A DNA stretch of 64,000 nt from Cupriavidus sp. IDO (lineage in GTDB: Bacteria; Pseudomonadota; Gammaproteobacteria; Burkholderiales; Burkholderiaceae), in NCBI RefSeq assembly GCF_000812465.1, contig NZ_JWMA01000002.1, forward strand, positions 1-64,000, read 5' to 3'. Positions 28,885-39,775 of this stretch are shown one piece after another. How positions within the stretch are numbered: the first letter of the stretch is position 1; every line of letters begins with the position of its first letter. Below the pieces are notes generated by a model. It ran no database searches, was not told the origin of the DNA, and was given only the letters and a program-made list of their open reading frames with translations. A program made the position numbers and the translations under genes.

Positions 28885-29124
28885 ATGGACAATATCGAAC
28901 AACGCGTCAAGAAAATCGTGGCAGAACAGCTTGGCGTGGCCGAGGCAGACATCAAGAACGAATCCTCGTTCGTGAACGATCTCGGCGCGGACTCGCTGGA
29001 CACGGTGGAACTCGTGATGGCGTTGGAAGATGAATTCGGCATGGAAATTCCCGATGAGGAAGCCGAAAAGATCACGACCGTGCAGCAGGCAATCGACTAC
29101 GCCACCGCGCACGTCAAGGCCTAA
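28885..29124 (+). CDS. acpP: Acyl carrier protein
   Basis: A 79-residue acidic carrier of growing acyl chains. The phosphopantetheine attachment serine is Ser37 in [21 protein letters not shown] ribosome site CTGGAGGG precedes the ATG. The modifying enzyme AcpS is encoded 13 kb downstream in this window. Confidence 0.98.
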
Positions 29125-29145
29125 GCCTGTCGTTTCTGAATTCCG

Positions 29146-29212
29146 AGCCACAGAAGGCAGGTGGGCGGGCCGTTTGGCCGCGCCTTGCTGTTTTCTGTGG
29201 CTTTCGTCTGTT
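29146..29212 (+). terminator. Long hairpin between acpP and fabF (terminator or attenuator)
   Basis: A perfect 10-bp outer arm AGCCACAGAA (29146-29155) pairs with TTCTGTGGCT (29193-29202). Inside it, GGCGGGCC and GGCCGCGCC form a second GC-rich stem around GTTT. TTTCGTCTGTTCG follows. It would stop or slow part of the acpP transcripts before fabF. Confidence 0.55.
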
Positions 29213-29323
29213 CGAAGAAGCAGAATTGGATGGATCCCCCCGGGGCAAGCGCGAGCGTCGCGATTCCGGTGGCGGGATAGCTGTTCTTTCCGATCCTGCA
29301 TCACGCACCCGTAGGAAATCATA

Positions 29324-30536
<1,213 letters not shown>

Positions 30537-30556
<20 letters not shown>

Positions 30557-31064
30557 TCCGTTGTTACGGCGAGCCCTTTGCGGGCTCCGCCGGAGCAGGG
30601 TCCATCCGTTGCGGAGGGCCCTGCTTGTGTTCTGTGCCTGCGAAATCGCGGCTTTCGTCTTGCTGGCGCGGGAATGGATGGATGCCGGGCTGCGTCATCC
30701 GCAAGGCTCTTCGCCGACGTATGCGGGACCGGCTGGGCTGCTTGTCGTGCTTGCCCTTGCCGTGCTGGGTGCCTGGCCGGCCGTGTGGCGGGCCAGCGGC
30801 AGCTTCTGTTCCGGACTGTTGCCGGTTTCTGATTTGCATGGCCGTCCGCGAATCACGGTCACTCTGCCAGGTGGGCAAGACTCCGTGGCTACCGTCATGG
30901 CCTGCTGGGAACTTGGGGCGCTCACGATCGTTGCGCTTACCGGTGGCGGCAGGAAAAAGATTCCGAGGCTTCTGATTCTTCCCGTGCAAGCTGCGACGCC
31001 GGAAATGCTTCCGGGGTTGCGCCGTGCCGTCAGGGTTGCACAACGGGTGCAACCAGAAGCTTGA
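30537..31064 (+). CDS. Small membrane protein between fabF and rpoE, distantly YgfX/CptA-like
   Basis: A reading frame of up to 175 residues that fills the gap between fabF and rpoE. It has two hydrophobic helices (about 29-47 and 65-84), then a basic soluble tail with [14 protein letters not shown] and [14 protein letters not shown] ending. This layout, two N-terminal helices plus a short cytoplasmic domain ending in arginine-rich sequence, resembles YgfX-family proteins, but the match is by pattern only. The drawn TTG start overlaps fabF by 20 bp; a later TTG at 30561 is as likely. Confidence 0.6.
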
Positions 31065-31069
31065 TTCAG

Positions 31070-31097
31070 GGAACGTTATTGTTAACTAGCGGTCACA
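31070..31097 (+). promoter_or_regulatory. Probable sigma-E (RpoE) promoter of the rpoE operon
   Basis: GGAACGT, 15-bp spacer, GTCACA, close to the sigma-E consensus GGAACTT-N15-GTCTAA known from E. coli. It is 100 bp ahead of rpoE, so the sigma factor probably activates its own operon. A TAAAAT at about 31138 could be a second, housekeeping -10. Confidence 0.6.
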
Positions 31098-31196
31098 GAA
31101 TGCGCTTTACCGCACCGGGTGAAGCGCGATTCGTAGGTAAAATACAACGTTCGTCGTGACGACCAAACCAAGAGATACACTGCAGGTGAGCCATAC

Positions 31197-31796
31197 GTGA
31201 GCGAACGCGAAGCCGATCAGCTCCTAGTTGAACGCGTCCAGCAGGGCGACAAGCGGGCCTTTGAATTGCTGGTGGCGAAGTACCACCGCAAGATCATTCG
31301 CCTGATTTCGCGCCTGGTGAGGGACCCCGCCGAAGTCGAGGATGTGGCGCAGGATGCCTTTATCAAGGCCTATCGCGCCTTGCCCCAGTTCCGCGGGGAG
31401 TCGGCCTTCTACACGTGGCTGTACCGGATCGCCGTCAATACGGCCAAGAATTACCTCGCCACCCAGGGCCGCCGGCCTGAAGCGTCAAGCGACATCGATG
31501 CGGAAGAGGCTGAAACTTTTGCGGACGGTGAGCAACTAAGGGATATCAATACGCCGGAGTCCATGCTCCACACGCGCCAGGTTGCCGAAACCGTCAACCG
31601 CGCCATGGAGGCACTTCCGGAGGAACTACGCACCGCCATTACCCTGCGCGAGATCGAAGGCCTCAGCTATGAGGAGATCGCGGAGGCAATGGGGTGCCCC
31701 ATCGGTACGGTTCGCTCGCGGATCTTTCGTGCGCGCGAGGCGATTGCCGAGAAGTTGCGCCCGCTGCTGGGAACAGCAGAGGGCAAGCGGTGGTAG
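31197..31796 (+). CDS. rpoE: RNA polymerase sigma factor RpoE (AlgU/sigma-E type)
   Basis: ECF sigma factor of 199 residues that drives the envelope-stress response. Region 2 (about 12-85) has the DVAQDAFIKAYRAL motif; region 4 (about 130-185) has LPEELRTAITLREIEGLSYEEIAEAMGCPIGTVRSRIFRAR. GTG start. It is followed by rseA, rseB and mucD, as in the algU-mucABD locus of Pseudomonas, and preceded by a sigma-E-like promoter. Confidence 0.97.
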   Translation: MSEREADQLLVERVQQGDKRAFELLVAKYHRKIIRLISRLVRDPAEVEDVAQDAFIKAYRALPQFRGESAFYTWLYRIAVNTAKNYLATQGRRPEASSDIDAEEAETFADGEQLRDINTPESMLHTRQVAETVNRAMEALPEELRTAITLREIEGLSYEEIAEAMGCPIGTVRSRIFRAREAIAEKLRPLLGTAEGKRW

Positions 31797-31899
31797 TTGA
31801 TGAATGTCGTATGGCCAGCGTTGCAGCCAATTCCTGCATCGATAAACGACAGGTAGTGACGGGATTGTCGATGTTCAATGGAATTTCTTGGGGTGGGAA

Positions 31900-32532
31900 A
31901 TGGGTCAGGCTCATAAGCAGTCGGTTCATGTAGTGGAAGCAGCGGAGCAGATCTCCGTTTTGATGGATGGCGAGCTGGCGCCACAGGAAGTCAACGCAGT
32001 GCTGGAGCTCGCGAAGAGCGACGCGGGCATGACGAACTGGACCGCGTTCCAGTTGATCGGCGACACCCTGCGTTCGGAAGAACTGACGCACGCAGGTTCG
32101 ACGGCCGATTTCCTTTCCCGCTTCTCCGCGCGCCTTGAAAGCGAACCACATGTACTCGTACCTGCCGTGGCGCAGGCCTCCGGTGGCCGCCAGCGTATGC
32201 TGCTGAAGCCCTCGTGGGTGCGCCGCGTGATGCCGGGCACGGCCATTGCCGCCGCGGTGGCTGCGGTCAGCTGGGTCGTCGTGCCGCAGATGCGCGGTCC
32301 TGCCGATCTCGGTACACCGGACGCCGTAGTGGCGCGTGCCGAACAACCTGCGGCGGCCAAGCCCGGTGGCATTGTTACCGTAGCAGCCGACAACGCGCAG
32401 ATGATTCGTGATCCCCGTCTCGACGAATACCTGCGTGCGCATCGCACGTCGGTGGCAACGGATGCATTTGTGCCCACGATGCGTACTGTCGCCAACGGCG
32501 CAAACTTCTCTCAGGACAATTCGCAGGAATAA
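31900..32532 (+). CDS. rseA: Anti-sigma-E factor RseA (MucA-like)
   Basis: A 210-residue single-pass inner-membrane protein that holds RpoE inactive. The cytoplasmic sigma-binding domain (about 17-85) contains EQISVLMDGELAPQEV and NWTAFQLIGDTLRSE; one transmembrane helix is at about 118-137; the rest is periplasmic and would be cut during stress. The ATG at 31900 follows a GGGTGGGA ribosome site; a TTG four codons earlier is possible. Its stop overlaps the rseB start by one base. Confidence 0.93.
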   Translation: MGQAHKQSVHVVEAAEQISVLMDGELAPQEVNAVLELAKSDAGMTNWTAFQLIGDTLRSEELTHAGSTADFLSRFSARLESEPHVLVPAVAQASGGRQRMLLKPSWVRRVMPGTAIAAAVAAVSWVVVPQMRGPADLGTPDAVVARAEQPAAAKPGGIVTVAADNAQMIRDPRLDEYLRAHRTSVATDAFVPTMRTVANGANFSQDNSQE

Positions 32533-33620
32533 TGCCGGACATGCATAAAGGATGGTCGCCCGCCTATGTAGCGGGCGCCCAGAGAATTGGGGCCCTTCGC
32601 AGGTCCTTTTTTCTGGCCTTGTGTCTGACTGCTGCCGCGGCGACCGCGCAGCCCTCGGACAGTACGCTGAACCGACGTGATGCCACTGCCTGGCTGAACA
32701 AGATTCATCGTGCCGCGCAGCGCGAGAATTATGTCGGCACGCTGATCTACCAGCGCGGCAGCGTGATGCATGCCTCGCGAATCCAGCATTACAGCGATCT
32801 GGTGCAAAACGAATACGAGCGCCTTGAGACGCTCGACGGCAAGCCGCGCGAAGTCCTGCGCCAGAACGATGTTGTTCACAGCCTGATTCCGGAAGCCAAG
32901 CTTGTTGTGGTGGAGAAGCAGGAAGCCAAGGACCGCTTCCCGGCGCTGCTTGCTACCAGCAAGAGCGATGTGCTGGATCTCTACGACATGCGCAAGCTGC
33001 CTGGCGAACGAATTGCCGGCGTGGAGTGTGAAGTCTTTGCACTGGAGCCGCACGACGCGGCACGCTATGCCGTGCGCCTGTGGGCGGAGAAGCATTCCGG
33101 CCTGCTGATGCGCGCGCAGACCATCGGCGAGGGTGGCAAGGTGCTGGAGCAGGTCGCATTCTCGCAAGTCGAGATTGGCGTGCCTTCGGAAAAGCAGCGC
33201 ATTCTCGGTGCGATCAAGAACTCGAGTTCCTGGAACCACTACGAGGTTACCTACCAGCCGACCAATATTGCCGACGAAGGCTGGTCGATTGTGGTGCCGC
33301 TCAAGGGCTTCCAGAAGATCCGCGAAGTCCGCCGCCCGCTCGGCGAATTGCGCGCGCCGTCACAAGGCAATGCGCGCGGACAGGTCTTTGAAGTCCTGCA
33401 GGTTGTCTACAGCGACGGACTGACTGGCCTCTCGATCTTCATTGAGCCCGTTTCCGAGCAGCGCACGCGCCGCGAAGGCGTGGCGGCGCTCGGCGCCACC
33501 CAGGTTGTGGTCCGTCGGATTGCCGATTACTGGATTACCGTCGTCGGTGAGGTGCCGGCGAGCACGGTCAGGCAGTTCGCGACGGCCGTGGAATACCGCC
33601 CTCCCAAGGCGGTACACTGA
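32532..33620 (+). CDS. rseB: Periplasmic sigma-E regulator RseB (MucB)
   Basis: A 362-residue periplasmic protein that shields RseA from proteolysis and senses lipids or mislocalised envelope components. The signal peptide ends near ALCLTAAAATA-QP (about residue 40). The two-lobed MucB/RseB fold follows, with AWLNKIHRAAQRENYVGTLIYQ at the front and a C-terminal domain to VRQFATAVEY. The ATG overlaps the rseA stop (TAATG), which implies coupled translation. Confidence 0.94.
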   Translation: MPDMHKGWSPAYVAGAQRIGALRRSFFLALCLTAAAATAQPSDSTLNRRDATAWLNKIHRAAQRENYVGTLIYQRGSVMHASRIQHYSDLVQNEYERLETLDGKPREVLRQNDVVHSLIPEAKLVVVEKQEAKDRFPALLATSKSDVLDLYDMRKLPGERIAGVECEVFALEPHDAARYAVRLWAEKHSGLLMRAQTIGEGGKVLEQVAFSQVEIGVPSEKQRILGAIKNSSSWNHYEVTYQPTNIADEGWSIVVPLKGFQKIREVRRPLGELRAPSQGNARGQVFEVLQVVYSDGLTGLSIFIEPVSEQRTRREGVAALGATQVVVRRIADYWITVVGEVPASTVRQFATAVEYRPPKAVH

Positions 33621-33744
33621 GCACGACGCAAGTGCCGGGAGCGGGGCTTAACGCCCTGCTTGCCCGATGAGCCGTGCGCACAGAATCCGCAGGATTATTC
33701 CCCAGTCGGTTTTCCCTTCATTCGCTGAACCCCGGGAGTTGTCG

Positions 33745-35235
33745 ATGACTTCTAGATCTCCAGCCCTGGCGCGCGCCCTGGTCATGGCTGCCATATTGGT
33801 ACTCGGCCCGACCGTAGCCGAACTGGGCCACGCCCAGGCTGCCGCCTCGACTTACAACCTGCCGGATTTCACCGATCTGGTGGAAAAAGCCAGTCCCGCC
33901 GTGGTCAATATCCGCACCACCGAACGCGTGCGTTCGCGCGGCAATGGCACCCCCGACGATGATGATATGGCCGAGTTCTTCCGGCGCTTCTTCGGCGTGC
34001 CGATGCCCGGCGCCCCGGCGCCCGGCGCGCCGCGCCGCGGCCAGCCGCCGCAAGGGGAAGAGCAGAGCCGCGGCGTTGGCTCCGGCTTCATCATCAGCCA
34101 GGACGGCTATGTGATGACCAACGCCCATGTGGTGGCGGACGCCGAGACCATCTACGTGACTTTGCCGGACAAGCGCGAGTTCAAGGCCAAGCTGATCGGC
34201 TCGGACAAGCGGACCGACGTGGCGCTGATCAAGATCGAAGCGACCGGGCTGCCGAGGCTGCCGCTGGGTGACTCTGACAAGGTCCGCGCCGGCGAATGGG
34301 TGCTGGCGATCGGCTCGCCGTTCGGGCTCGACAACAGCGTCACGGCCGGCATCGTATCGGCCAAGGGGCGTGATACCGGCGACTACCTGCCGTTCATCCA
34401 AACCGATGTGGCGGTCAACCCGGGCAATTCGGGCGGGCCGCTGATCAACCTGCGCGGCGAAGTAATCGGCATCAACTCGCAGATCTACAGCCGCAATGGT
34501 GGCTACATGGGGATCTCGTTCGCAATTCCGATCGACGAAGCCATGCGGGTGACCGAGCAGCTCAAGACCAGCGGCAAGGTCACGCGCGGCCGCATCGCCG
34601 TGGCAATCGGCGACGTCACCAAAGAAGTGGCGGACTCGCTGGGCCTGGGCAGGGCGCGCGGGGCGCTGGTCGGCAGCGTGGAACCGGGAGGTCCGGCCGA
34701 GAAGGCGGGCATCGAGCCGGGTGACATCATCCTGAAGTTCAACGGCCGGGATATCGAGAAAGCGTCGGATCTGCCGCGCATGGTCGGCGACACCAAGCCG
34801 GGCGCACGCGTGCCGCTGCAACTGTGGCGCAAGGGGGCGACCCGCGATGTGTCGATCACGGTTGCCGAGCTCGAGCCCGATGGCAAGGTCAAGGCGGCGC
34901 GCGGCAGCGGCACGCCGAAGGACGACAATGCGGCCCCGGCAGCCAAGCCCAACGCATTGGGCCTGATCGTCACCGATCTTGGCGAGGCGCGCCTGAAGGA
35001 GCTGAAGGTCAGGTCCGGCGTTGAAGTGGAAGTGGCCGACGGTCCCGCGCTGAAAGCGGGCATCCGCCCCGGCGACATCATTTTGCGGCTGGGTGATACC
35101 GACGTGACCAGCGCCCGCCAGTTCAACGACCTGGTCAAGGGCCTGGACAAGAGCCGCATCGCTGCCGTGTTCGTGCGACGTGGCGATGCCACCCAGGTAC
35201 TGACACTGCGCCCGGGCGCCACCGCCAGCCGCTGA
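33745..35235 (+). CDS. mucD: Periplasmic serine protease DegP/MucD-type
   Basis: A 496-residue HtrA protease-chaperone that removes misfolded envelope proteins. It has a signal peptide (about 1-31), a Q/P-rich LA loop (85-108), catalytic triad His128 (TNAHVV), Asp158 (RTDVALIK) and Ser229 (GNSGGPL), and two PDZ domains (about 270-360 and 395-490). It belongs to the rpoE operon, so sigma-E likely induces it. The start follows a GGGAG site. Confidence 0.95.
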   Translation: MTSRSPALARALVMAAILVLGPTVAELGHAQAAASTYNLPDFTDLVEKASPAVVNIRTTERVRSRGNGTPDDDDMAEFFRRFFGVPMPGAPAPGAPRRGQPPQGEEQSRGVGSGFIISQDGYVMTNAHVVADAETIYVTLPDKREFKAKLIGSDKRTDVALIKIEATGLPRLPLGDSDKVRAGEWVLAIGSPFGLDNSVTAGIVSAKGRDTGDYLPFIQTDVAVNPGNSGGPLINLRGEVIGINSQIYSRNGGYMGISFAIPIDEAMRVTEQLKTSGKVTRGRIAVAIGDVTKEVADSLGLGRARGALVGSVEPGGPAEKAGIEPGDIILKFNGRDIEKASDLPRMVGDTKPGARVPLQLWRKGATRDVSITVAELEPDGKVKAARGSGTPKDDNAAPAAKPNALGLIVTDLGEARLKELKVRSGVEVEVADGPALKAGIRPGDIILRLGDTDVTSARQFNDLVKGLDKSRIAAVFVRRGDATQVLTLRPGATASR

Positions 35236-35244
35236 TGCCCTGAC

Positions 35245-35529
35245 ATGAGCGAACTCACACTGTATGGCAGAAGCTACTGCCATCTGTGCGAGGACATGAA
35301 AGTCGCGCTGGAGCCGCTCCGGCGCGACTTTTCTTTTGTCCTGCACGAGGTCGACGTCGATGCTGATCCGGCGACCGAAGCCCGCTTCGGCGAGCTGGTC
35401 CCGGTGCTGATGCCGGGTTCGCCGGGAGCGTCGGAAGATGCGGGCGAAGCGCTTTGCCACTACTTCCTGGACGAAAGCGCGGTCCGGGTCTGGCTTCGGG
35501 CACATCAGGATGTCGGCGGGCAAGCCTGA
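35245..35529 (+). CDS. Glutaredoxin-family thiol protein
   Basis: A 94-residue thioredoxin-fold protein with the N-terminal active site YCHLC, then EPLRRDFSFVLHEVDVDADP and the VPVLM segment holding the cis-proline. It belongs to the DUF836-like glutaredoxin family, which often has a CxxC and no clear glutathione motif. It lies 9 bp after mucD, so it is probably under sigma-E and may serve thiol repair, but that is inference. Confidence 0.85.
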   Translation: MSELTLYGRSYCHLCEDMKVALEPLRRDFSFVLHEVDVDADPATEARFGELVPVLMPGSPGASEDAGEALCHYFLDESAVRVWLRAHQDVGGQA

Positions 35530-35720
35530 CAAGGCCTGCGGCAGCCTATTTCATGACACGGAAGTCATTGAAAATCCGGTAAAATTGCGGATTGGCGCAA
35601 AAATCGCGCCACCAACCTTCGACCTGCAGGCGCGCACCCGGAAGGGGCGGCGATCCAGGGTCGTTCACGAATTGCTTGTTGCTGCCCGGGCCAATACGCC
35701 GGCGCCTCCCTGAACACTAG

Positions 35721-37514
35721 ATGGACCATATCCGTAATTTCTCGATCATTGCCCACATCGACCATGGGAAGTCCACCCTGGCCGACCGGATCATTCAGCT
35801 TTGCGGGGGCCTTTCCGATCGCGAGATGGAAGCGCAGGTCCTCGATTCGATGGACATCGAAAAGGAGCGCGGCATCACCATCAAGGCCCAGACCGCCGCG
35901 CTCAGCTACAAGGCGCGCGACGGCCAGGTCTACAACCTGAACCTGATCGACACGCCGGGGCACGTCGATTTCAGCTACGAAGTGAGCCGCTCGCTGTCCG
36001 CGTGCGAAGGCGCGCTGCTGGTGGTGGATGCCTCGCAGGGTGTCGAGGCGCAGACCGTCGCCAATTGCTATACGGCGATCGAACTGGGCGTCGAAGTGGT
36101 ACCGGTGCTCAACAAGATCGACCTGCCGCAGGCCGATCCGGCTAACGCCATCCAGGAAATCGAAGACGTCATCGGCATCGATGCCCAGGATGCAACGCCG
36201 TGCTCGGCCAAGACCGGCCAGGGCGTGCAGGACGTGATCGAGGCGATGATTGCCAAGGTGCCGCCGCCCAAGGGCGATGCCGATGCCCCGCTGCAGGCAC
36301 TGATCATCGACTCGTGGTTCGACAACTACGTGGGTGTGGTGATGCTGGTGCGCGTGGTCAACGGCACGCTCCGACCGAAGGACAAGGTCCTGCTGATGGC
36401 CACTGGTGCGCAGCACCTGGTGGAGCAGGTCGGCGTGTTCTCGCCGAAATCGATCCCGCGAGAGTCGCTGTCGGCCGGGCAGGTGGGCTTTGTCATTGCC
36501 GGGATCAAGGAACTGAAGGCGGCCAAGGTCGGTGACACGATTACCACCATGGCACGCAAGGCCGAGTCGCCGCTGCCGGGCTTCAAGGAAGTCAAGCCGC
36601 AGGTGTTCGCCGGCCTGTATCCGGTCGAAGCCAACCAGTACGAGGCGCTGCGCGAGTCGCTGGATAAGCTTCGGCTGAACGATGCCTCGCTGCAGTTCGA
36701 GCCGGAAGTGTCGCAGGCGCTCGGCTTCGGCTTCCGCTGCGGCTTCCTGGGCCTGCTGCACATGGAAATTGTGCAGGAGCGTCTGGAGCGCGAGTTCGAC
36801 ATGGACCTGATCACCACCGCGCCGACGGTGGTTTATCAGGTGCAGATGCGCGACGGCAGTGTGGTCACGGTGGAAAACCCGGCCAAGATGCCCGATCCGA
36901 GCAGGATCGAGGCGATCCTGGAACCGATCGTCACGGTCAACCTGTACATGCCACAGGAATATGTCGGCTCGGTGATCACGCTGTGCACGCAGAAGCGGGG
37001 TTCGCAGATCAACATGAGCTACCACGGCAAGCAGGTGCAGCTGACCTACGAAATCCCGATGGCAGAAATCGTGCTCGATTTCTTCGATCGCCTGAAGTCG
37101 GTGTCGCGCGGTTATGCATCGATGGACTACGAGTTCAAGGAGTATCGCCCGTCTGACGTGGTGAAGGTCGATATCCTGATCAACAGCGACAAGGTCGATG
37201 CGCTGTCGGTAATCGTGCACCGGTCCAATTCGCAATACCGCGGCCGCGAGGTGGCGGCCAAGATGCGCGAAATCATTCCACGTCAGATGTACGACGTGGC
37301 GATCCAGGCGGCCATCGGCTCTAACGTCATCGCGCGCGAGAACGTGAAGGCGCTGCGCAAGAACGTGCTGGCCAAGTGCTACGGCGGCGATATTTCGCGC
37401 AAGAAGAAGCTGCTGGAAAAGCAGAAGGCCGGCAAGAAGCGGATGAAACAGGTCGGTACGGTCGAAATTCCGCAGGAGGCATTCCTTGCCATCCTGCAGG
37501 TGGGCGACAAGTAA
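35721..37514 (+). CDS. lepA: Elongation factor 4 (LepA)
   Basis: Ribosome-associated GTPase (597 residues) involved in translation fidelity and 30S assembly. G1 is [14 protein letters not shown]3 is DTPGHVDF, G4 is NKIDLP, and the LepA-specific C-terminal domain ends [29 protein letters not shown]. Precedes lepB as in most Proteobacteria. Confidence 0.98.
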   Translation: MDHIRNFSIIAHIDHGKSTLADRIIQLCGGLSDREMEAQVLDSMDIEKERGITIKAQTAALSYKARDGQVYNLNLIDTPGHVDFSYEVSRSLSACEGALLVVDASQGVEAQTVANCYTAIELGVEVVPVLNKIDLPQADPANAIQEIEDVIGIDAQDATPCSAKTGQGVQDVIEAMIAKVPPPKGDADAPLQALIIDSWFDNYVGVVMLVRVVNGTLRPKDKVLLMATGAQHLVEQVGVFSPKSIPRESLSAGQVGFVIAGIKELKAAKVGDTITTMARKAESPLPGFKEVKPQVFAGLYPVEANQYEALRESLDKLRLNDASLQFEPEVSQALGFGFRCGFLGLLHMEIVQERLEREFDMDLITTAPTVVYQVQMRDGSVVTVENPAKMPDPSRIEAILEPIVTVNLYMPQEYVGSVITLCTQKRGSQINMSYHGKQVQLTYEIPMAEIVLDFFDRLKSVSRGYASMDYEFKEYRPSDVVKVDILINSDKVDALSVIVHRSNSQYRGREVAAKMREIIPRQMYDVAIQAAIGSNVIARENVKALRKNVLAKCYGGDISRKKKLLEKQKAGKKRMKQVGTVEIPQEAFLAILQVGDK

Positions 37515-37630
37515 GCAGCTTAGGCAGCTTGGCTTAGGCAGGATAAGCAGGAGCGGGGCCATGCGCGGCGGAATCGCCGCGGTGGCAGGCAAACAGGCTG
37601 TACCAGGATTTCCAAGAACCAAAAGCCGTC

Positions 37631-38530
37631 ATGAATTTTGCACTGATCCTTTTTGTGCTGGTGGTTATCACGGGCATCGCGTGGATCGCGGACAAGCTCG
37701 TATTCGAGCGGCAACGCCGCAGTTCCGCGCAGCTCGCGCTAGCTGAGTTCGATTCGCGCCAGTCAGACCTTCAAGGGCGTTTCGGCACCGCGGATATCGA
37801 TTCGACCCGCAAGCGCCTGGCCGAAGAGAAGCTTCGTCAGCCGTGGTGGCTGGAGTATTCAGCCAGCTTCTTCCCGGTGATCCTGGCAGTGTTCGTACTG
37901 CGTTCGTTCGTGGTCGAGCCGTTCAAGATCCCGTCTGGCTCGATGATCCCGACGCTGCTGATCGGCGACTTCATCCTGGTCAACAAGTACGACTACGGTA
38001 TTCGCCTGCCGGTGGTGAACAAGAAGATCATCGATGTCGGCGAACCGCAGCGCGGTGACGTGATGGTCTTCCGCTACCCGAAGGATCAGTCGCTCGACTA
38101 CATCAAGCGCGTGATCGGGGTTCCCGGCGATGTGGTGCAGTATTCGAACAAGCGGCTGACCGTCAATGGCAAGCCGGCAGACTACAGCGCCTTGCCGGAT
38201 TACCTCGACGAGGAGCGCCTGGCATATTCCAAGCATTTCCGCGAAAAGCTGCCCGGCGGCGTCGAGCATGGCATCCTGAACGATGCCGACCGCCCGGCCT
38301 TTGTCGCCGGTGCCGACCCGGATTTTCCGTTCCGGGAAAACTGCACTTACAATCAGCAGGGTGTGACCTGCAAGGTACCGCCAGGTCACTATTTTGTAAT
38401 GGGTGATAACCGGGATAACAGCCTGGATTCCCGTTACTGGGGCTTCGTGCCAGATCAGAATGTGGTCGGAAAGGCATTTTTGATCTGGATGAACCTCGGC
38501 AATTTCGGACGCGTGGGATCATTTAAGTAA
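37631..38530 (+). CDS. lepB: Signal peptidase I
   Basis: Inner-membrane protease of 299 residues that removes signal peptides from exported proteins. Two transmembrane helices (3-21 and about 80-97) flank a cytoplasmic loop. The catalytic dyad is Ser104 (PSGSMIPT) and Lys159 (YIKRVIGVPGD); the conserved MGDNRDNSLDSRYWGFV box is near the C terminus. Follows lepA. Confidence 0.97.
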   Translation: MNFALILFVLVVITGIAWIADKLVFERQRRSSAQLALAEFDSRQSDLQGRFGTADIDSTRKRLAEEKLRQPWWLEYSASFFPVILAVFVLRSFVVEPFKIPSGSMIPTLLIGDFILVNKYDYGIRLPVVNKKIIDVGEPQRGDVMVFRYPKDQSLDYIKRVIGVPGDVVQYSNKRLTVNGKPADYSALPDYLDEERLAYSKHFREKLPGGVEHGILNDADRPAFVAGADPDFPFRENCTYNQQGVTCKVPPGHYFVMGDNRDNSLDSRYWGFVPDQNVVGKAFLIWMNLGNFGRVGSFK

Positions 38531-38577
38531 GCCCGCGCGGCGCAAGAACACTCCACAAGAAAGAGGGGAAGCGCAAT

Positions 38578-39003
38578 ATGGGTCAATTGAGGCAATCGGG
38601 AAAAGCGGGGAAGCCGGGTCGTGACAGTAGGGCCGCCGGCGCGCGTATTGGCATGCGCGGGCGGACACGAGGTTTTTCCCTCTGGACCTTGCTGGTGATC
38701 GTGGTGTTTGTCATTGGCGTGGCATTGCCGGCATTGCGGGCGATACCGAGCCTGACGGAATACTTCTCGGTCAAGCGCGCGGCGAGCTATGCCAAGCAGC
38801 GCGCCACCAACAAGCGTGAAGTGGTCGAGTATTTTGACAAACAGGCAGTCATCGACCGGATTGCCGCAGTAAAGGGCGAAGACCTCCAGATCCGGGAGGA
38901 CGAGAACGGCACGATTCAGTCGGTCGATTTCTCGTACCGGACCGAGGTCCCCGTCTACGGCCCATTGAGTCTTCTGATTACCTATTCGGGAACGCAGCAT
39001 TGA
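38578..39003 (+). CDS. DUF4845 family membrane protein
   Basis: A 141-residue protein with a basic N terminus, one transmembrane helix (about 34-55, [22 protein letters not shown]) and a small periplasmic domain ending [20 protein letters not shown]4845 proteins lie between lepB and rnc across Beta- and Gammaproteobacteria, as here, but have no established function. The GFSLWTLLV start resembles type IV pilin-like N termini superficially. Confidence 0.88.
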   Translation: MGQLRQSGKAGKPGRDSRAAGARIGMRGRTRGFSLWTLLVIVVFVIGVALPALRAIPSLTEYFSVKRAASYAKQRATNKREVVEYFDKQAVIDRIAAVKGEDLQIREDENGTIQSVDFSYRTEVPVYGPLSLLITYSGTQH

Positions 39004-39004
39004 T

Positions 39005-39775
39005 ATGAACCTCGACGCCTTGCAGCAACGTCTCGGCTACCGATTCAGCAAGCCCGAATTGCTGCAGCAGGCGCTGACGCACCGCAGCCACAGCGCCCAG
39101 CACAACGAACGCCTCGAATTCCTGGGCGACTCGGTGCTCAACTGCGCCGTGGCGGACATGCTGTACGGCATGTTCGGCAAGCTGGACGAAGGCGACCTGT
39201 CCCGCGTGCGTGCCAATCTGGTCAAGCAGCAGGCGTTGTACGAGATCGCCCAGATGCTGCAGTTGTCCGATGTGCTGCGCCTGGGCGAGGGTGAACTCAA
39301 GAGCGGCGGATTCCGCCGCCCGTCGATCCTGGCTGACGCACTGGAAGCCATTGTAGGCGCCGTCTTCCTGGATGCAGGATTTGAGGCGGCCCGCACGCTG
39401 ATCCGCAAGCTCTATATCCCGATCCTGGAGCAGGTCGATCCGCGCACGCTGGGCAAGGATGCCAAGACCTTGCTGCAGGAGTACCTGCAGGGGCACAAGA
39501 TTGCCCTGCCGCAATATAACGTAATCGCCACTCACGGCGCCGCGCACAGCCAGCAGTTTGAAGTCGAATGCACGGTGCCTAAACTGGAAGTCCGGGTATT
39601 CGGCACCGGAGCCTCGCGCCGTGCGGCCGAACAGGCAGCGGCCAAGCTGGCCCTGGAGGAAGTCCAGAAGCTGGTGCCGCAACTGCTCAAGCGCAGCCGC
39701 GCCGAGCGCACGGGCAAGACCCGCAAGCAGCCGGTACCGCCGGACCCACAGTTGTCTCTCAGGTTGAAGGAATGA
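39005..39775 (+). CDS. rnc: Ribonuclease III
   Basis: Double-strand-specific RNase (256 residues) for rRNA and mRNA processing. The catalytic signature is [14 protein letters not shown]; a double-stranded RNA-binding domain occupies about 155-225 ([12 protein letters not shown]...[21 protein letters not shown]). The tail is basic. Its stop overlaps the era start (ATGA), as is usual for rnc-era. Confidence 0.98.
   Translation: MNLDALQQRLGYRFSKPELLQQALTHRSHSAQHNERLEFLGDSVLNCAVADMLYGMFGKLDEGDLSRVRANLVKQQALYEIAQMLQLSDVLRLGEGELKSGGFRRPSILADALEAIVGAVFLDAGFEAARTLIRKLYIPILEQVDPRTLGKDAKTLLQEYLQGHKIALPQYNVIATHGAAHSQQFEVECTVPKLEVRVFGTGASRRAAEQAAAKLALEEVQKLVPQLLKRSRAERTGKTRKQPVPPDPQLSLRLKE

Noticed and set aside
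35565-37622. A 685-codon frame antisense to lepA
   Set aside because: lepA is unmistakable; the opposite frame has no domain and shadow-type composition.
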